Source: Hybos culiciformis (taxonomy: Eukaryota > Arthropoda > Insecta > Diptera > Hybotidae). Taken from it: a stretch of 64,000 nt of DNA. The notes beneath the pieces were generated by a model that searched no databases, had not been told where the DNA came from, and worked only from the letters and a program-made list of their open reading frames with translations. The DNA lies in the NCBI GenBank assembly GCA_964007475.1, contig OZ023273.1, forward strand, positions 49,973,525 through 50,037,524, read 5' to 3'. Both the position numbers and the translations under genes were made by a program. Positions 10,949-22,165 of this stretch are shown piece after piece; the stretch's first letter is position 1; each line of letters opens with the position of its first letter.

Positions 10949-11622
10949 GTACGTTCCATGAGTCCGGGTACGCTCCACGCAAGATTTCCCTTTTCTGCAA
11001 AGTCCTACGAATACCTTCTACAAAGTCCTATGCACAGGGTATTGCCACCATTTTAATTTTAAAATCATATACCTTAACAAATTTCATATGCGCATAGTTA
11101 AAAAATTTGACATTTGTTCTTTTCAGTTTATGAAGATTAATTTGTACAATTATTAATAATTTGCTTATATTTTGTTTAAAAGAAATACAAATTTAATGAA
11201 GTTGCTAAAATTCTGTTATATTTTTTAATGTTTTTAAGCTAAACACATAAAAAATATTAAGAATTTAAAATGCATGAACAAAAATTGAGTGAACGTGTTA
11301 GTTTTTATTGTACACATATTGTAGTATTAATTGATTTATTTATTTTTTTTTTATAAAAAAATTAATTTTACTTACCCACATTGTTATTATTTGTTATTGT
11401 CCTAGAAAAAAATGCACTAAAAAGTACGCCCAGGACTGAGGTTGTTATGGGAAATTTTCAAATTTCCCTTTGCAGAAGTTTTGTGGTAGGGTAGCATTTT
11501 GGAACGAATTTTTGTCTCAATCATCGGACTTAGCTGTCAGATATTGTCGTTCCAAAAGTAAATTTGTCACAGGACTGAGGTATTGTCCTGTGTGGAGGAT
11601 ACCCGAGACTTATGGACCGTAC
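10949..11622. mobile_element. TA-flanked TIR element, 674 bp
   Basis: TA dinucleotides flank it at 10947-10948 and 11623-11624. The left end GTACGTTCCATGAGTCCGGG is matched by the complement of the right end (GTACGGTCCATAAGTCTCGGG) over about 30 bases with four changes. The right half contains two CAGGACTGAGGT blocks near 11431 and 11571. There is no transposase; the 64-codon frame at 10903-11097 crosses the left end and is not a gene. It fits a non-autonomous Tc1/mariner-like element. Confidence 0.75.
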
Positions 11623-11789
11623 TACTAGTATGCATAAAATTTGTAAAATAAAACAAAAACAATTCTTCGACTTTACATATTTTTCCTTAAATTTATTAAA
11701 ACAGTAAAATAATTTATAAAATATTTATTTCTTTTTTTTTTTGATTAGTATTAGGTTCAATGTAGAGTTAAAAAGTGTATGCATGTACC

Positions 11790-11989
11790 NNNNNNNNNNN
11801 NNNNNNNNNNNNNNNNNNNNNNNNNNNNNNNNNNNNNNNNNNNNNNNNNNNNNNNNNNNNNNNNNNNNNNNNNNNNNNNNNNNNNNNNNNNNNNNNNNNN
11901 NNNNNNNNNNNNNNNNNNNNNNNNNNNNNNNNNNNNNNNNNNNNNNNNNNNNNNNNNNNNNNNNNNNNNNNNNNNNNNNNNNNNNNNNN
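11790..11989. other. Assembly gap, 200 N
   Basis: Exactly 200 undetermined bases, a conventional fixed-size scaffold gap. The true missing length is unknown. The three X-filled open frames across it are artefacts. Confidence 0.99.
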
Positions 11990-12035
11990 TATCTTTTTTA
12001 AAAATTAGATAAATATTATATGAGACTGCTTAGAC

Positions 12036-12586
12036 CAATGGTTCCCAACCTTTTGAAATATTTGTACCCCTTGATAATGATTTGAATCTTTACGTACCCC
12101 TATAAAAGAGTGCATACAGGTTATAACAAACGGAATAAAAAATTTTAACGCACGTTGTGATTAGATACGCCTCGCTTTGTTAGCACCAACATTGATGCAG
12201 CATCATTGTTTCAAAATCACTGCGAGTTTTCATGTTATTTCTCAAGTCAATGGGTTCATCTTTTGCGTTATCATTATCAGTGTCAACAATCTTGTCTAAT
12301 GAAATTGTGAAGGCGTTTCGAATCCAATTATCGACATTAAAAGTTGGAGGAATGATACCATCAACATTTTTTTTGACAATTTTGTTATGAGTTTTAATAT
12401 TATTTAAAATACACACAATTATACACAATTCACAAAATTTTGGAAAGAAAATTAGATTTTGAAATTATGTGTAAGCCGTAAAAAGGATATACATATATTT
12501 TTTTCAATACGAACAATTCCACTTACCTCTCAGAATTGGTTAACGTACCCCCAAGGGGTCCATGGACCCCAGGTTGGGAATCTCTG
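12036..12586 (-). mobile_element. hAT-type element with perfect 8-bp TSD
   Basis: The 8-base duplication GCTTAGAC flanks it at 12028-12035 and 12587-12594. The left end is CAATGGTTCCCAACC and the complement of the right end is CAGAGATTCCCAACC. Both ends also carry GTACCCC motifs. At 551 bases it is a deletion derivative. It still carries a scrap of transposase on the minus strand. Confidence 0.9.
12180..12428 (-). pseudogene. hAT transposase scrap (ZBED5/SCAND3-like)
   Basis: The 82-codon frame contains the run NWIRNAFTISLD and then DEPIDLRNNMKTRSDFE, ending HQCWC. This is the spacing of the conserved 'NPF...QxIDLxxD...Fxxxx...FW' segment found upstream of the dimerisation region in ZBED5/SCAND3-type hAT proteins. 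The frame stops straight after the Trp-Cys and lacks both the catalytic core and the dimerisation domain. It lies inside the 551-base element, which supports a transposase origin. The Met is not a genuine start. Confidence 0.55.
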
Positions 12587-12614
12587 GCTTAGACAATATA
12601 AATTTTCTTCTTTA

Positions 12615-13545
12615 CAATAATTGAATGAAAAAAATATAAAATAATTAGCTGAATTTATTTTTGAAAGGTTGAACCAATGAATTCTATATCTGTTTCATTG
12701 TCAAGATATTAGGCAAACAGTGTTGGAAAATAATATTATCATTTACAAATTTGATTGAAAATAAAAATGTTTTCGTGTAAAATTGTTTTCTTTTGTGATT
12801 AGCTTTTATATAGTAATCCTTATAATTTTACGAAATTTTATTGACATGCTGTGGCAATATTTTTTTTTTGTAAATTATCTCTTTATAGCAAAAAGAAATA
12901 ATTAAACCTAAAGCGATATAATTATTTTAACAAGAAGAAGATTTTAGTGAAGTTTGAAATATTTTTCATTTCTGACTTTGGGTTGATTTTTTCCACCACG
13001 CTATATTCCCATTATATGTTTTTAAAGTTTTCAAGGTTTTCTTACCTTTAAAAAAAAAATATTAGAAGCATGTTGAAATTATTTAAGCAATTTAAGGTGT
13101 TCTCAAATAATTTCATAATGTAACAAAATATATAAATTAGACAGAACAGTTATAACCTACGAATAAATACTAAAGGAAGAGTAAATCCAGTTCTAGAAGG
13201 AAGTATCTCTCTTACATATGTTAGTGAGACCAATACATTCACAGTACAGGGTGTTTTATATAATATCACAATATTTTTTTTCACTATTTTGGATTTTTTG
13301 TTTCCACACACCTTTGAGTTAAAAAAATAGTTCCGATTTGCCCTTTTTTTCGCGAAGTCAGAAACAAAAAAACCCTTAGGGGTTTGAGGGAGGCGACAGC
13401 TGTCCCCCATTCAGCATTACAGCTTTCTACTTTAAACATTTTTGTACATTATGAGGGCTATATCTCTGAAATCCGAAACCATTTTTGGATTTGGAGTTTA
13501 TGGCGCCTTTATCCGGCTACATGACATAACCGCGAATGTCACAAC
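12615..13545. repeat. 931-bp tandem duplication, copy 1
   Basis: The block is repeated immediately downstream (13546-14476) with only a few substitutions (for example TTAGCTG versus TTAACTG near the start, and CTTTAAA versus CTTCAAA). It includes a CG-richer part with GGGTTTGAGGGAGGCGACAG and an 86-codon minus-strand frame (13150-13410) that is identical in both copies. That frame ends KGFFVSDFAKKRANRN-like and has no recognisable family. The last 27 bases match the first bases of the foldback element that starts at 14452. Confidence 0.95.
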
Positions 13546-14476
13546 CAATAATTGAATGAAAAAAATATAAAATAATTAACTGAATTTATTTTTGAAAGGT
13601 TGAACCAATGAATTCTATATCTGTTTCATTGTCAAGATATTAGGCAAACAGTGTTGGAAAATAATATTATCATTTACAAATTTGATTGAAAATAAAAATG
13701 TTTTCGTGTAAAATTGTTTTCTTTTGTGATTAGCTTTTATATAGTAATCCTTATAATTTTACGAAATTTTATTGACATGCTGTGGCAATATTTTTTTTTT
13801 GTAAATTATCTCTTTATAGCAAAAAGAAATAATTAAACCTAAAGCGATATAATTATTTTAACAAGAAGAAGATTTTAGTGAAGTTTGAAATATTTTTCAT
13901 TTCTGACTTTGGGTTGATTTTTTCCACCACGCTATATTCCCATTATATGTTTTTAAAGTTTTCAAGGTTTTCTTACCTTCAAAAAAAAAATATTAGAAGC
14001 ATGTTGAAATTATTTAAGCAATTTAAGGTGTTCTCAAATAATTTCATAATGTAACAAAATATATAAATTAGACAGAACAGTTATAACCTACGAATAAATA
14101 CTAAAGGAAGAGTAAATCCAGTTCTAGAAGGAAGTATCTCTCTTACATATGTTAGTGAGACCAATACATTCACAGTACAGGGTGTTTTATATAATATCAC
14201 AATATTTTTTTTCACTATTTTGGATTTTTTGTTTCCACACACCTTTGAGTTAAAAAAATAGTTCCGATTTGCCCTTTTTTTCGCGAAGTCAGAAACAAAA
14301 AAACCCTTAGGGGTTTGAGGGAGGCGACAGCTGTCCCCCATTCAGCATTACAGCTTTCTACTTTAAACATTTTTGTACATTATGAGGGCTATATCTCTGA
14401 AATCCGAAACCATTTTTGGATTTGGAGTTTATGGCGCCTTTATCCGGCTACATGACATAACCGCGAATGTCACAAC
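13546..14476. repeat. 931-bp tandem duplication, copy 2
   Basis: This is the second copy of the unit, running into the foldback element at its right end. The near-identity means it is very recent, or else it is an assembly artefact near the gap at 11790-11989. The repeated 86-codon frame is at 14081-14341 on the minus strand. Confidence 0.95.
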
Positions 14477-16613
14477 CGCGAAACTTTTTTGTCATAACCG
14501 CGAAATAAAAAATAAGTGTCATAACCGCGAAAAATGTCATATATTTATTATTTGTCATAACCGCGAAAAAATATGGCAAAAAATTTAAAAAATTTCGTTT
14601 CGCGGTTATAACAAAAAAATTTTTTATAACCGCGAAATGACAAAAATCGAAAAGGAAGACTCCCCGAAAAAACCGTCTTTGATTTCACATCGCGTGGTAC
14701 GCCTCTACCCCCTCTCCAAAATTTGGCCAAATCGGAGTTAAAAAATTCCTTCCCCATATCCAAATTTTTGAAAACTTTGAGGGGCCAAAACTCGAAAACT
14801 GGGCCTTTCCCCCAAAAAAAAATACATGGGGGGTGATTTTGGCATCGCCTCTACCACCCCACCAAGTTTGAGCGAAATCTGAGGGGTGCACGCGTTCTGC
14901 ACTTTAGCCAATATTTATTTAAAAAGAGACCGATTATAAGCCCAACACTCTATGAGTTTATATTTTTTATTTTTTGACATTTGTGTGCAAAAAAAATTTT
15001 CCCTCACCAACCGATTTTTTTTACCCTCAACCAACAATTTTTTTTGAATTTCTTTAACAAAATAATAATAAATAAAAAATACTGGAACTCACATTGAAAA
15101 TGGAGTGAGCCGGAAGTGATGAGCTGACAGAAAAAAATTAGCTGATAGTTGTTAAAATTTTAACCGCCCATTTACTTACTTATTATTAAACATGTTCAAA
15201 ATTTATAAAAGAAAGAAATATGAAATAGAATAGTGAGATATGATAATTGTGAATAGATTTTTACAAGTTTTTTATTAAATCTATTGAACTGAGGGTATAC
15301 ATTTTTTTTGTAGGTATTATGAAATTATTCGTAGGCATTAAAATGTTATATGAACAGGTTTATACAAGCGTGCTACTTATGAAAACTCCAATAGATGTCG
15401 CTATACTTACTTAAGACATTGTCAATTTTATTTTATCTGTCAATTCACTGTTCACCTATCTGTGGTCACATAAAATGTTTATTTACATTGAATTTTGTAT
15501 GAAAAATACGAAATTTAGATTTTATTTAGATACTTCGCAGATATGTGAATATTTTATAAACATTTTTATTAATTAATAAATGTTTTACATCTAAAATAAA
15601 ATAAAATTTCGCATTTTTGTGAATTGAAAAATAAAACTTAGCAGCGTCCGTGCGGCTAATGTAAAAAGTTGAAAGCTGATTTATAACCTTAATAATAGTA
15701 ACGGCGTTCCTTTTTTTTTTTTTCTAATTTTTGACATTTGTGTGCAAAAAAACCAAGTACTTCTTCTTCTTCTTCGGCTTCATTCGTTTATAGTATAAAC
15801 GTACCAAAATATTTATCCATATAGATCGATGGTTATAACTTATAAAAAGGCCGACACAGGGATACAACAACGATGCGAATAACCACTTTTATTTAAACAA
15901 TGTTATTTTAATATTCAATAACTAATTCAAAATATTATTATTATTTTAGAGGGAGAGTACAAATTAAAGAAATATTATTGAATAAAGTTTGGCTAGATAA
16001 ATATAAATATAGGTATATTGTTTTGTTCTACTGAACAAAAATAAAATACAAGCTTAAAATATATAAAAATGTCAACTAAAAATTTAAAAAATAGTCCATA
16101 TAAGCTGCCATACAAAGGTAGCTTCCTTCACCAGAGAATAGAACAGATCGCTCTACTGCAATTTAAGGTGGTTCTCAAAAATTAAAACTAAGTATTGTAC
16201 AAAAAATATGAAAATCTGAAGGTGATGTAATGGTGAACTGACATAACCCCAAATGTCATAACCGCGAAAATTTTTTTTCATAACCGCGAAACTAGAATAT
16301 GTATGAGTTTCGCGGTTATAACAAAAAAAGTGTTAAGTTTTTGTTATAACCGCGAAACACAAAAATTCGATTTTGGTCATTTCGCGGTTATAACAAACAT
16401 TTTTGTTATAACCGCGAAATGATAAAAATCGAAATTTTGTGTTTCGCGGTTATAACAAAATTTTTTGTTATAACCGCGAAACGAAATTTTTTTCAATTTT
16501 TTAACATATTTTTTCGCGGTTATGACAAAAAAATATATAAGACATTTTTTGCCGTTATGACACTTTTATTTTTTATTTCGCGGTTATGACAAAAAAGTTT
16601 CGCGGTTATGACA
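14452..16613. mobile_element. Foldback element built from a TGTCATAACCGCGAAA motif
   Basis: The left arm (14452-14645) and right arm (16245-16613) are inverse to each other over about 200 bases. Both are made of many copies of TGTCATAACCGCGAAA or its complement, first in the same direction and then alternating. The right arm is itself palindromic, with about a dozen motif copies. The middle holds CG-richer DNA (14650-14900, with GGAGTT and CCTCTACC-type repeats) and AT-rich filler. Open frames at 14373-14588, 14548-14763 and 14685-14891 fall in the arm and the adjacent repeat. The end at 16613 abuts AT-rich DNA; I found no clear target duplication. Confidence 0.7.
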
Positions 16614-17832
16614 TATAGCAGATGTAATATGCATCATATACCTACTACATAATTCGTTATTAAAAAAATTAAAGAGATCTTTGGAAAATAATAACAATTT
16701 TTCTAAAATTATCCTTCAAAGACAATTTTTATTAGATAACAAAAATTTTGTAAAGGACTGTGTAGAAGTTAAGAAAATTTAAAATTGCGATAAATTTTAA
16801 TTTCTCAACTAGGTATCTTAATTTCCATTCGGGAGGAAAATCTAAAATTTATTTTTGGACCATCTGGTGTTATTATTTTTAACACCAAAACTCTTATTGA
16901 CTTTTAATAAGTTAATTATTGTACTTAATGATTTTCTCTTCAATAATTTATAAAAAAAAAATTTATTATTTCTTTAGACAAACTTCATTCTTGTCCTTTA
17001 TTGAATTTTTTTCAACACATTTTCTTATTGTAGATATCTATATTACTATGCATATGTCTATACGTGAATGATTTTCTCATGGAATAAAAAATATTTTTCC
17101 ATTGTTGAAAGAATACATAAAAATCTACATTTTTCTTTTTAAGAAATAAATTCAAATGAGTAGCTCTCCAACAAAAACAAAAAGGAAATACTAATCGTAA
17201 TCATTGAAGAAAATTTCCAAATTTTCATAATAATGCTTGTTATCACTTTTTATTTTATTTTTTTTTCATTAAATTGGCCGTTTAAAGTAATCAACAGAGA
17301 ATAGCATTAAATTCGTAGGAAAACAAAAAGAAACGAACGAAAATACTGCAAATTGAATTAAATTTTTATTTTATTATCTTAACTGTAAGAACTCACTCAT
17401 TTACATTCAAAAATTAAAAATATTCCTATATATTACATGAACCATTGTACATATTTCTACATTGGTGAATAAAAGAAAATTTCTTGACATAACTATAAAA
17501 GCTATAAAAACTATAAAAGCTATCAGAGAATATGTTTATATCAGACGACAGAAGGGAAATATATATTGCTTTTATATATGTATACTTATTTATAATTCAG
17601 GGCTTACATAGAAGGAATGAAAATATTTAAATAAAATCTAGACATTTTAATTTATTTTCTCTTTGATAACAATTTAATCTCAACAAAGCAATGCAAATAT
17701 TAGTGATTAGTAAAATAAAAAATTATAAATTTATCCAAAAATTTCAACAATATGATTGATTTATCGTGGTTCTAGCACATCTTTTGGGTAAATATAATCA
17801 TCATCAATCAGCATCCTGTGAAACAACATCCT
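16614..17832. other. AT-rich spacer
   Basis: I see nothing beyond A/T-rich sequence and short direct repeats such as CTATAAAA(G/A) near 17493-17522. Confidence 0.5.
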
Positions 17833-17873
17833 TTATTTGTAAATTCCACGTTTCAATGTAACAACATATGGAG
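17833..17873 (-). CDS. Candidate alternative terminal exon of the minus-strand gene
   Basis: A very strong acceptor (14 T residues, then GTAG) precedes this exon on the minus strand. It begins CT, which completes the codon open at the end of 18590-18717 (G plus CT gives Ala). It then encodes PYVVTLKRGIYK before TAA. Another frame of the same exon (one leading base) stays open for 22 codons, starting SICCYIETWNLQIKDVV, and would need a preceding phase-2 exon such as 19136-19167. Long T runs ending in AG are common in AT-rich DNA, so the splice site alone is weak evidence. Confidence 0.3.
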
Positions 17874-18589
17874 CTACAAAAAAAAAAAACAAGGCGTGGA
17901 TTTGTATAATATAAATAATAAGAATAAGAAAATAAGAATAAAATGTAAAAAAAAGTTTAATCTTAAAAATTGTTTTTCTAACATATTTTAACATAAATAT
18001 TATAATTTAGGCTCTTTTTCCGGTGTTTTCTTATTTTTTGTGCTTTACTGTTTTTAAATATTCAAAAAAGTGTAGAGAATATTTTTTTGTTCGGATACGC
18101 TACCAAGGACTGTTGATTATTTTTATTTTTATAATCCATCAAAATTTATAAAAAACGTTGTAGCTTTAGTTTTAGAGTACATAAAATACGTAATTCCTAA
18201 ACCTGAAAATAATAGACGGATAAATTAAAACTTTTTGGAAATTACTTATTTTTAACTTAAACCAAGCTTCTGGGCTTTGATCTTAATTTATGTTCAAAAT
18301 ATACGTATACTAAGATAGTTTTCCAGCAAATATTGGAAAGGAGAAGATTGGCAGAAAACAACTTTGTTTTATGAATGAGAATGAAGAAAAAAATCTAATA
18401 ATTCTTCTAGTTTACAATCTTATAATGATAACATGTTTGTTATGTTTTATACAGTTTTTATTATTTTTTTGGGTCTTGGAGAATTCTTTGTTTGCTTTAT
18501 CAAAAATCCTTAATATTGCCTCGGCTGTACGGAGCTCAATTATTAAAATCATATTATGAGTTTATTTGTTTTTTCAGCTTTATACATAC

Positions 18590-18717
18590 CTGAATTAGCT
18601 TCTAAACAATGATGTGTTATTATTGTACCAGTTTCAAATTTGAAAGTGCCTGAATGAGATATAAACATTGGTTCAAGCCTTAATTCATTTTCAATTGCAA
18701 TTGAGAATGTAATACCC
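18590..18717 (-). CDS. Internal exon of an unrecognised gene
   Basis: This is the best host-gene exon in the window. On the minus strand it has a canonical acceptor (TTTTTTTTG... ending TTTTCAG) and a canonical donor (CAG then GTATGTA). The 128 bases have one leading base, 42 codons without a stop, and one trailing base. The other two frames are closed. The translation begins GITFSIAIENELRLEPMF, continues through HSGTFKFETGTIITHH and ends CLEANS. Its composition is balanced, unlike the flanking introns. It joins in phase to 19136-19167 upstream and to 17833-17873 or 8801-8871 downstream. I do not recognise the family; a beta-rich fold is plausible from the alternating pattern, and no function is claimed. 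Confidence 0.55.
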
Positions 18718-19135
18718 CTGAAAATTTAAAACAAAAAAAAGATATGATCAATTATAGTTATAGTCATAATTAAAATAATTTTAGTGCGAACTTTCAAAAC
18801 ATTAACATTTAAAGTAGGGTTCTGTTGAATAAAATATTATTGATAACCGATATATTATAATTATATATAATGTATATTATATTTATATATAATGCCTATG
18901 ACATAAATTTATTATGTAATTAATTAAATCTCAATGGAGATTAATTTTACAGACAAGTGAAAGTTATCTAGAAAATAATTATGGGATTGTAAATTTTTCA
19001 AGTCCGATTAAATTCAATTAAATATAATTATAAAATACATAAATGAGTGCGTTGGATTAGGGATTTAATGAATTCTTTATGTATGAATAATTTAAATTAA
19101 TTTAACACAATATTCAAATTTTAAATATAATATAC

Positions 19136-19167
19136 CTGTATTGTTCAATCAACAATTTTTCAGACAT
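19136..19167 (-). CDS. Candidate first coding exon of the minus-strand gene
   Basis: On the minus strand an ATG at 19167-19165 opens a frame of ten codons (MSEKLLIEQY) plus two bases AG, ending at a CAG/GTATAT donor. The next exon (18590-18717) starts with one base G, completing Arg (AGG), so the phase agrees across an intron of 418 bases. An in-frame TAA lies five codons upstream of the ATG, and no acceptor precedes it, so a start exon is the natural reading. With the 8801-8871 exon the product would be 76 residues; with 17833-17873, about 66. The short length makes it the less certain partner. Confidence 0.35.
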
Positions 19168-19539
19168 ATATAAATAATGTTAATTAAAGTTGAAAGATTG
19201 AAAGATTTTAATGGATATTAGAAAATATTAGTTTATTGGAAGGAAGCTATGTATTAAAATCTTATTGCAATTATCAAAATGTTTTTTGTATTATGTATTA
19301 TGAGTTCATGACATTATGTTAAATAAAATATTTAATTAAATAATGAAAATTTAAGTTGATACACACGCAATAAATTATTTTGACTTTTTTATAAAGTGCC
19401 CCTACCGATGGTATTGATTTTAATTTACATTTTGTACTGAGCAGCCAATCATTTGTAGCCACTGTTATTATTTCATAGTTTAAAAAATTTTTTAAGTATA
19501 ATCTTCTGTCGGCAGTTCTATGACTGCTTCGTGTTTTTT

Positions 19540-20730
19540 TGTGTATTTTGCGCCGGCACGACCTAATCGTAGCTACCTGCCCAAAAATTTTTCGGCAGAT
19601 ATTCTTTATTTCACCGGAGCTACCTATTTTGAAAAATAAATTTTTTTGTAAATTTTGCGTCGGCACGACCTAACCGTACCTCCCTGCCCAAAAATCTTTC
19701 GGCAGGTAATATTAATTTCACCGGAGCTACCTATTTTGAAAAAAAAAAAAAAAATTTTCGGCAGGTAATCTTTATTTCGGTTTGTTTTTGTGTATTTTGT
19801 TCCGGCACGACCTAACCGTAGCTTCCTATCCAAAAATCTTTCGGCAGGTAATATTAATTTCACCGGAGCTACCTATTTTGGAAAAAAAAAATTTCGTATA
19901 TTTTGCGCCGGCACGACCTAACCGTAGCTCCCTGCCCAAAAATTTTTCGGCTGGTAATCTTAATTTCACCGAAGCTATCTATTTTGGAAAAAAATTTTTT
20001 TTGTGTATTTTGCGCTGGCACGACCTAACCGTAGCTCCCTGCCCAAAATTTTTTTGGCAGGTAATCTTTATTTCACCGAAGCTACCTATTTCGGAAATAA
20101 AAATTTTTTGTGTATTTGTACCGGCACGACCTAACAGTAACTCCCTACCCAAAAATTTTTCAGCAGGTAATCTTTATTTCACCGAAGCTACCTATTTCGG
20201 AAAAAAAAAATGTTTGTGTATTTTGCGCTCCCTACCCAAAATTTTTTTGCAGGTAATATTAATTTCACCGGAGCTACCTATTTTGAAAAAAATATTTTTT
20301 TCTTATATTTTGCGCCGGCACGACCTAACCGTAGCTCCCTACCCAAACATTTTTCGGGTGGTAATCTTAATTTCACCGAAGCTACCTTTTTAAAAAAAAT
20401 ATTTTCGTATATTTTGCGCCGGCACGATCTAACCGTAGCTCCCTACCCAAAAATTTTTCTGCAGGTAATATTAATTTCACCGCAGCTACCTGTTTGGAAA
20501 AAAAAATTTTTTTTTGTATCTTTTGCTCCGGCACGATCTAACCGTAGCTCCTTGCCCAAAAATTTTTCGGCAAGTAATCTTAATTTCACCGGAGCTACTT
20601 ATTTTGAAAAAAAAAAAAAAATTTTTTTTGTATATTTTGTGCCGGCACGACCTAATCGTAGCTCCCTGCCCAAAAATGTTTCGGCAGGTAATCTTTATTT
20701 TAACGGAGCTACCTATTATGGAAAAAAAAA
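19540..20730. repeat. Minisatellite, about 11 units of 104-113 bp
   Basis: The core CGGCACGACCTAACCGTAGC recurs near 19554, 19661, 19803, 19909, 20016, 20122, 20316, 20420, 20529 and 20642, with one partial unit near 20228. Each unit continues through CCCAAAAATTTTTCGGCAGG, then TTCACCGGAGCTACCTATTTT and an A/T run. Because unit length varies around 106-107, different units fall in different frames. Long open frames (19319-19666 and 19624-19863 on minus; 19782-20393 and 20210-20746 on plus) cross it. Their repeated RHDLTVAPCPKIF-like peptides are a by-product of the repeat, not genes. Confidence 0.9.
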
Positions 20731-21640
20731 ATTTAGTTTTAAATAATTTGTAAACGAAAGATTTTTAAAATTAATTTGAATTTAAATTTTTCGCTCCAAA
20801 TTATTTTGTTTTTATATGCGTTTTAGATACTCGAATTGAAACATGATTTTTACCCTCTACCAAAAATCTCACAACGCGCCTAAAGAACTATAAACTTCAA
20901 TAAAATAAAAATGAAAAAACATGTAAATTTTTAAAATGTACATGTTTTTATTACCATTTGGAATAAACATATTTGATAGTTTGTCGTAGAATTATTGAAA
21001 TAATAAATTTTTTTTATATTGTTGAGCTTTGCTTTGTATACAAATTCAGTACTAAAATATTTTGTGTAGGTAGAAAGTTTACTTAATACATCTTATATAT
21101 TTATCATAAGGAATTAATAATAAAATGATTATTCGAAAGAAAACTATTTTCTTTATTAACCTAGTGCCTAATATCTGTATTATTTACAATATTTTTATAT
21201 TATATAATAATTTGTTCTAATTTTATTGAGTTTTATCATAAATTTATTGAACATTTTGAGAAAGGGAAAAAAATTGTAAACATCACGGAAAGAAAAAGAA
21301 CGTTTATCGCCCGTTTGCAGCAAAGCAAATGTGTTTACTCTAAAAAAAAACAGTCAATGCAAAAATTTGAGTTTTTAAAACAAAAAAAATATATTTGCAC
21401 GAAACAAGTCGGACTTGACATCAAACACTTTTTATTTAGATCAAATCCGTTTTCAAATATGTTTAACGCAAACGTTTGGAAAGTTTAGAGTAAATTTTAA
21501 AAACTCATTGCAAACAACATTTGTTTTAATTACAACTTAAGTTAATTGGACCCAAAAGAAATATGTATATATGTTATTTTAAAGTTTTTAAAGCAAATAA
21601 AACTATTTTGAATTGAAATTGACAGAAATTCAAACGTTTA

Positions 21641-21870
21641 TCTTAAACAAAAAGCGTTTAGAGCTATGTAAAATTGAAATGCTTCCTTTGGGAACAAACA
21701 ATATAATTTTGGGGCTAATAAAAGATGGTGTACTGCATTTGTCACAAGTTAAAAATCTTAAACAAAAAGCGTTTAGAGCTATGTAAAATTGAAATGCTTC
21801 CTTTTGGAACAAACAATATAATTTTGGGGCTAATAAAAGATGGTGTACTGCATTTGTCACAAGTTAAAAA
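21641..21870. repeat. 115-bp tandem duplication
   Basis: Two adjacent copies (21641-21755 and 21756-21870) differ by about one base. Both start TCTTAAACAAAAAGCGTTTA and end at a CACAAGTTAAAAA. Confidence 0.95.
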
Positions 21871-22017
21871 CTTTTATTGTAACTTATTTATTTTTACTTT
21901 ATCAAAAGTTTTCTTTTACAGTAAAATAAATAATTTTTGCAGTGAAATTCAATAAAATTAAATGTGTACCTCAAAAACAAAACGTTCGAAAAAAACAAAA
22001 ACCAAAATTTTTTTGCT

Positions 22018-22165
22018 CTGTACAGGATTTGAACCTGCGTCCTTAGCATTGCAAATCGCCAATTTATATTTTCTATTTTATATACTTTTTAAATTTGAAT
22101 ACCGTAGCTGAGTAGTAGTGTTGGCGAATTGCAATGCTAAGGACGCAGGTTCGAATCCCAAAGAA
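22018..22165. repeat. Inverted pair of tRNA-like segments
   Basis: Arms 22026-22062 and 22121-22158 are inverse to each other (TTGGCGAATTGCAATGCTAA... to GGTTCGAATCC). The plus-strand copy has an A-box-like TAGCTGAGTAGT at 22105-22116 and a perfect B box GGTTCGAATCC at 22148-22158, 43 bases apart as in a tRNA gene. The minus-strand copy keeps a T-arm (CAGG, TTCAAAT, CCTG) but has no A box in sight. The anticodon arm does not fold cleanly (loop of about 10), so I do not call a working tRNA. It is a tRNA-derived or SINE-like segment. Confidence 0.5.

Noticed and set aside
11384..11409. 26-base minus-strand micro-exon with strong acceptor and GTAAGT donor
   Set aside because: It lies inside the TA-flanked TIR element and its phase does not help any neighbouring exon.
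11741..12012. Frames across the N run
   Set aside because: They consist of undetermined residues over an assembly gap.
13150..14341. Two identical 86-codon minus-strand frames as a duplicated gene
   Set aside because: Identity comes from the 931-bp tandem duplication. The peptide has no recognisable family and no good start.
19782..20746. 203- and 178-codon plus-strand frames as genes
   Set aside because: They run through the minisatellite and encode its repeat in shifting frames; unit length is not a multiple of three, and no splice or start context supports them.
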